Source of the DNA: Myxococcales bacterium | GTDB lineage: Bacteria; Myxococcota_A; Polyangia; Palsa-1104 | DNA: 7,594 bases | Reading direction: 5' to 3' | Assembly: GCA_023248835.1 (NCBI GenBank) | Contig: JAHFDU010000190.1 | Coordinates: forward strand, 1 to 7,594 | Shown here: positions 5,753 to 7,594 of the stretch, piece by piece | Numbering within the stretch: position 1 is the first letter of the stretch | Layout of the letters: every line of letters starts with the position of its first letter | Translations under genes and position numbers: made by a program | The notes under the pieces: generated by a model | The model's input: only the letters and a program-made list of their open reading frames with translations | Databases searched by the model: none | What the model was told of the DNA's origin: nothing

Positions 5753-6221
5753 GGCTCTCTCCACTTGCCGCCGCGACGCGAAACGCCTCGAGCCGATTGC
5801 CGACGGTGCGGCGCGACAACCCGAGCATTTCGGCAATCTCGTCGTGGCTCATCTGATCGACATAGTGATACACCGCAATCTCCTGCAAGTCGCTCGGCAC
5901 TTTTTGTAGCACCTGCACCAGATGCAGCTGGTTTTGCACCCGGCTCTCCATGCCTTCCACCTTTGCCGGCTGCTCGGCCAAAAGCTGCTGGCGACGGCGA
6001 CTGTCGCGCATCAAATTCAAGCAGTAATTGGTGGTGGCGCGATAAAGCCACGTGGTCGGCGAGGCCTCTTGGCGAAACTCGCTTTCCGCTCGCACCACTC
6101 GCAAAAACACCTCCTGCAGGGCATCGCGCGCCGCATCCTCATTGCGCAAAAGTGCCCGCGACCGACGCAACACCGACGGGCCGTAGCTGCGAAACCAACG
6201 GTCAACAACTGCGCGCTCCAT
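5745..6221 (-). CDS. ECF RNA polymerase sigma factor
   Basis: Predicted extracytoplasmic-function (sigma-70 group IV) factor, 158 residues, a little shorter than most. Region 2 is about 8-78: LLRNEDAARDALQEVFLRVV (25-44), then ASPTTWLYRATTNYCLNLMRDSRRR (53-77), the polymerase-binding and -10 recognition part. A 25-residue linker follows. Region 4 is about 103-150, with helix-turn-helix SHDEIAEMLGLSRRTVGNRLEAF (125-147) for the -35. No extra domain is present. It is the first gene of the block and should be held by the membrane anti-sigma factor encoded next. The only in-frame ATG start after an upstream stop is at 6221. It has no Shine-Dalgarno and lies about 12 bases below a -10, so the transcript may be almost leaderless. 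The promoter candidate suggests self-regulation. Confidence 0.92.
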   Translation of the reverse strand: MERAVVDRWFRSYGPSVLRRSRALLRNEDAARDALQEVFLRVVRAESEFRQEASPTTWLYRATTNYCLNLMRDSRRRQQLLAEQPAKVEGMESRVQNQLHLVQVLQKVPSDLQEIAVYHYVDQMSHDEIAEMLGLSRRTVGNRLEAFRVAAASGESHG

Positions 6222-6232
6222 GAAGACTGATG

Positions 6233-6262
6233 ATTAGACCCGCGACCGGACAAAGAGGGCAA
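6233..6262 (-). promoter_or_regulatory. Candidate promoter of the ECF operon
   Basis: On the minus strand TTGCCC (6262-6257), 18-base spacer, TCTAAT (6238-6233). It could serve as a housekeeping promoter, but its match to the element before the last gene of the block (2832-2861) and the ECF-like GTCTAA suggest the operon's own sigma recognises it. Transcription would start about 5-8 bases before the ATG. Confidence 0.5.
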
Positions 6263-6300
6263 GAAAATCATTGCGGCGACGACAAACACCTCGTTTTTGC

Positions 6301-6329
6301 TTGACCCTCAGGTGGACGACTGATACACA
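6301..6329 (+). promoter_or_regulatory. rpsU: Candidate housekeeping promoter of rpsU
   Basis: TTGACC (6301-6306) matches five of six bases of the sigma-70 -35. A 17-base spacer leads to a weak -10, TACACA (6324-6329). It is divergent from the ECF operon promoter, which lies 39 bases away, so the two may interfere. Confidence 0.4.
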
Positions 6330-6345
6330 AAGGCCTCTTTTTATT

Positions 6346-6349
6346 GAGG
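6346..6349 (+). promoter_or_regulatory. rpsU: RBS setting the GTG start of bS21
   Basis: GAGG five bases before GTG at 6355. CCTC at 6334-6337 could pair with it across an 8-base T-rich loop, so the site may be partly masked. This supports starting at GTG rather than at 6271, whose extension has no bS21 similarity. Confidence 0.5.
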
Positions 6350-6354
6350 GAAAT

Positions 6355-6585
6355 GTGGACAATCAGCTTGGCAGACCGCTCGAAGTCGAAGTTCGTGACA
6401 GCCTCGAAAAGGCAATGAAGATCTTGAAGCAGAAGATGTCCAAAGAGGGCATTTTGCAAGAGGTCAAGCGCCGCCGCTTTTATGAAAAGCCGAGCGTCAA
6501 GCGCAAGCGCAAGATGAGAGAAGCACGCAAGCGCCGCAACCGCGAAATGAAGCGCCGCCGTCCGCCCACCGCCCGCGACAAGTAG
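6355..6585 (+). CDS. rpsU: 30S ribosomal protein bS21
   Basis: Small-subunit protein bS21, 76 residues after choosing GTG as start. It sits near the 3' end of 16S rRNA on the 30S platform and helps initiation. Seen: LEKAMKILKQKMSKEGILQEVKRRRFYEKPSVKRKRKMREARKRRNREMKR (about 17-67), the conserved family core, including the near-universal YEKPS followed by KRKRK. Length is a little above the common 60-70 because of the N-terminal residues 1-10 and a basic C-terminal tail RRRPPTARDK. It is almost entirely basic after residue 37. Monocistronic, divergent from the ECF sigma gene (133 bp between starts) and convergent with parA (16 bp between stops). No strong terminator is seen between the last two. 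Confidence 0.95.
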   Translation: MDNQLGRPLEVEVRDSLEKAMKILKQKMSKEGILQEVKRRRFYEKPSVKRKRKMREARKRRNREMKRRRPPTARDK

Positions 6586-6598
6586 TCAGTTAGTCAGT
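6583..6598 (+). repeat. Tandem 8-bp duplication at the bS21 stop
   Basis: TAGTCAGT occurs twice back to back. The first copy contains the bS21 stop codon, so the second copy adds another in-frame-spaced TAG after 8 bases (a different frame). It is a small slippage-type duplication with no obvious function. Confidence 0.7.
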
Positions 6599-6601
6599 TC
6601 G

Positions 6602-7408
6602 CTAGGCTTGCGCGAAAGTATCGGCCGCGGTTTCAACTGTCGCAACGGCCGCGAGGCGCTGCAGAACTTCGGTCACCAGCCGCTCGTAATCCACCACTCC
6701 TTTGCCGCGCGACGACTCAAACTCATAGATCGTTTTGCGGTGCGAGGGCGAGGCCTTGTGACGAGTGTTGACCCGGATCGGGTGTTCAAAAATCTCAGCG
6801 CCAAACTTGCGCCGTAAAATCGCTTCGACTTCGGCAGTAATCCGCTCGCGCCGATCATACATCGTCAATAGATAGCCGAGCACGTGGCAGGGCACTCGCA
6901 TCCGAGTGCGAATACGTTCGAGCGTTTCGGTAAATAGTTTAAGCCCCAAAATCGGCAGATATTCGCAGCACACCGGGACGATCAAGTGATCGCTTGAGAC
7001 CAGCGCGTTCATCGTCAACAAACCGAGATAGGGCGCAGTGTCGATAACGATGTAGTCGACTTTTTCGGTGACGGTTTCGAGGCAGCGCGTCAGCACCTCT
7101 TCGCGCGCCATCGCCGAGGCGAGCTGAAGATCGACCGCTGCGAGCGACTCGCCGGCCGGCGCTAGGAAAAGATTGGGCGTCGCCGTCTCACGTAAGACGT
7201 GCTCGATCTGCCTCTCAGCGGTCAGACACTCCGCCACCGAGGCGTCGCCCTCTTTGACCTGGATACCGAGGCTGGCAGTGGCCGACCCTTGGATGTCGAG
7301 GTCGACCAGCAGCACCTTGTGGCCGCGCCGGGCCAGGCCGGCAGAGAGGTTCACCGCGGTAGTGGTCTTGCCCACCCCGCCCTTCTGGTTGGCAACACAA
7401 AGAATCAT
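6602..7408 (-). CDS. parA: ParA/Soj-type ATPase without adjacent parB
   Basis: Predicted ParA-family P-loop ATPase of 268 residues, which would use ATP-dependent dimerisation and nonspecific DNA binding to move or place DNA or protein cargo. Seen: deviant Walker A K9-GGVGKTT16 with the signature Lys; switch I/A' D36-L-D38 followed by IQGSA (most homologues have DPQGNA); Walker B YIVIDTAP with D123; and a C-terminal GKGVVDYERLVTEVL (about 234-248), matching the family's end. The N-terminus begins directly at the Walker A strand, as in small chromosomal Soj proteins. No parB follows; the gene is convergent with rpsU. AGGG lies 8 bases before ATG. It may belong to a parB located beyond the right edge, or serve another cargo, such as polar proteins. 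The exact cargo is not shown. Confidence 0.92.
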   Translation of the reverse strand: MILCVANQKGGVGKTTTAVNLSAGLARRGHKVLLVDLDIQGSATASLGIQVKEGDASVAECLTAERQIEHVLRETATPNLFLAPAGESLAAVDLQLASAMAREEVLTRCLETVTEKVDYIVIDTAPYLGLLTMNALVSSDHLIVPVCCEYLPILGLKLFTETLERIRTRMRVPCHVLGYLLTMYDRRERITAEVEAILRRKFGAEIFEHPIRVNTRHKASPSHRKTIYEFESSRGKGVVDYERLVTEVLQRLAAVATVETAADTFAQA

Positions 7409-7431
7409 GCTGCCAACCCTACGCTTTTGCG

Positions 7432-7447
7432 CGTCTCACGTGCAACT
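7432..7447. promoter_or_regulatory. parS-like site upstream of parA
   Basis: CGTCTCACGTGCAACT matches the bacterial parS consensus TGTTTCACGTGAAACA at 12 of 16 positions, or 12 of 14 over the inner GTTTCACGTGAAAC. The central CACGTG is perfect, and differences fall at symmetric positions 1/16 plus 4 and 12. It lies 23 bases before the parA start. Functional parS sites usually differ by one or two bases, so this is a candidate, possibly degenerate, ParB-binding or autoregulatory site. CACGTG alone is also a common motif. Confidence 0.4.
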
Positions 7448-7489
7448 TTTTTTGGTAACATTCAGGGGCGCTCGAAAGTCCGGGCGCCG

Positions 7490-7517
7490 CCGACAGCTCA
7501 CAGCCGACAGCCTACAG
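7490..7517 (+). repeat. Two tandem 14-bp units
   Basis: CCGACAGCTCACAG (7490-7503) is followed directly by CCGACAGCCTACAG (7504-7517), with two mismatches. A short inverted pair, GGCGC (7467-7471) with GCGCC (7484-7488), lies just before. The region separates parA from the possible gene at the right edge. No function is apparent. It may be part of a longer dispersed repeat. Confidence 0.65.
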
Positions 7518-7531
7518 TTTCGGATGCATTC

Positions 7532-7594
7532 ATGAAATCGGTGGTTCTAGTCTGCCCTTTCAAACGTGAATTTACGCGAGGTTCAACACGGTTT
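7532..7594 (+). CDS. Possible start of a gene cut by the window edge
   Basis: ATG at 7532 opens 21 codons without a stop to the window end, starting MKSVVLVCPF. The hydrophobic first ten residues followed by a basic stretch are plausible for a cytosolic N-terminus, but no Shine-Dalgarno precedes it and 21 codons carry little information. It would be divergent from parA. It could equally be chance. Confidence 0.3.
   Translation, partial: MKSVVLVCPFKREFTRGSTRF

Noticed and set aside
6271..6354. Longer bS21 start giving 28 extra residues
   Set aside because: Extension contains the likely promoter and RBS and has no similarity to bS21.
1..7594. CRISPR array, tRNA or rRNA genes
   Set aside because: No regularly spaced repeats and no recognisable tRNA or rRNA sequence on either strand.

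Overview
The window reads as a chromosomal segment from a moderately GC-rich Gram-negative bacterium, most likely a myxobacterium-like (deltaproteobacterial) lineage. This is inference. It rests on the style of the Y1 transposase, on an extracytoplasmic-function (ECF) sigma factor next to an exported caspase-like protein and OM-type lipoproteins, and on an unusually Arg/Lys-rich bS21. No 16S or other phylogenetic marker is present.

Layout, left to right. Positions 1-119 are an undecided edge. Positions 120-758 (+) encode a RAYT-type HUH/Y1 transposase, followed by a 366-base gap. The gap holds a nested inverted repeat (831-927), a weak terminator-like hairpin, and the AT-rich palindromic promoter/operator of a Phd/YefM-RelE/ParE toxin-antitoxin pair (1125-1672, +). 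The TA pair converges, 13 bp apart, on the end of a five-gene minus-strand block running from 6221 down to 1686. In transcription order the block encodes an ECF sigma factor, a one-TM zinc-finger anti-sigma factor with a periplasmic domain, a secreted caspase-like protease fused to a probable outer-membrane beta-barrel, a small lipoprotein with a Ca-binding-like loop, and a beta-propeller-like lipoprotein. The first four genes overlap by 8, 4 and 4 bp. The fifth follows a 70-bp gap.

The main signal is this block together with its promoters. The same promoter-like string (TTGCCC, 18 bases, TCTAA) lies upstream of both the sigma gene and the fifth gene, as expected if the sigma factor drives its own operon and boosts the terminal lipoprotein. 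Four of the five products are predicted to reach or span the envelope, so a working model is an envelope-sensing regulon whose output, and perhaps whose signal processor, is a caspase-like protease in the periplasm/outer membrane. No function is demonstrated.

Divergent from the sigma gene is a bS21 (rpsU) gene (6355-6585, +). It converges, 16 bp apart, on a ParA-type ATPase gene (6602-7408, -). That gene has no parB on its downstream side, but a parS-like sequence with a perfect CACGTG core lies 23 bp upstream of its start. The right edge holds a short tandem repeat and possibly the first 21 codons of another plus-strand gene.
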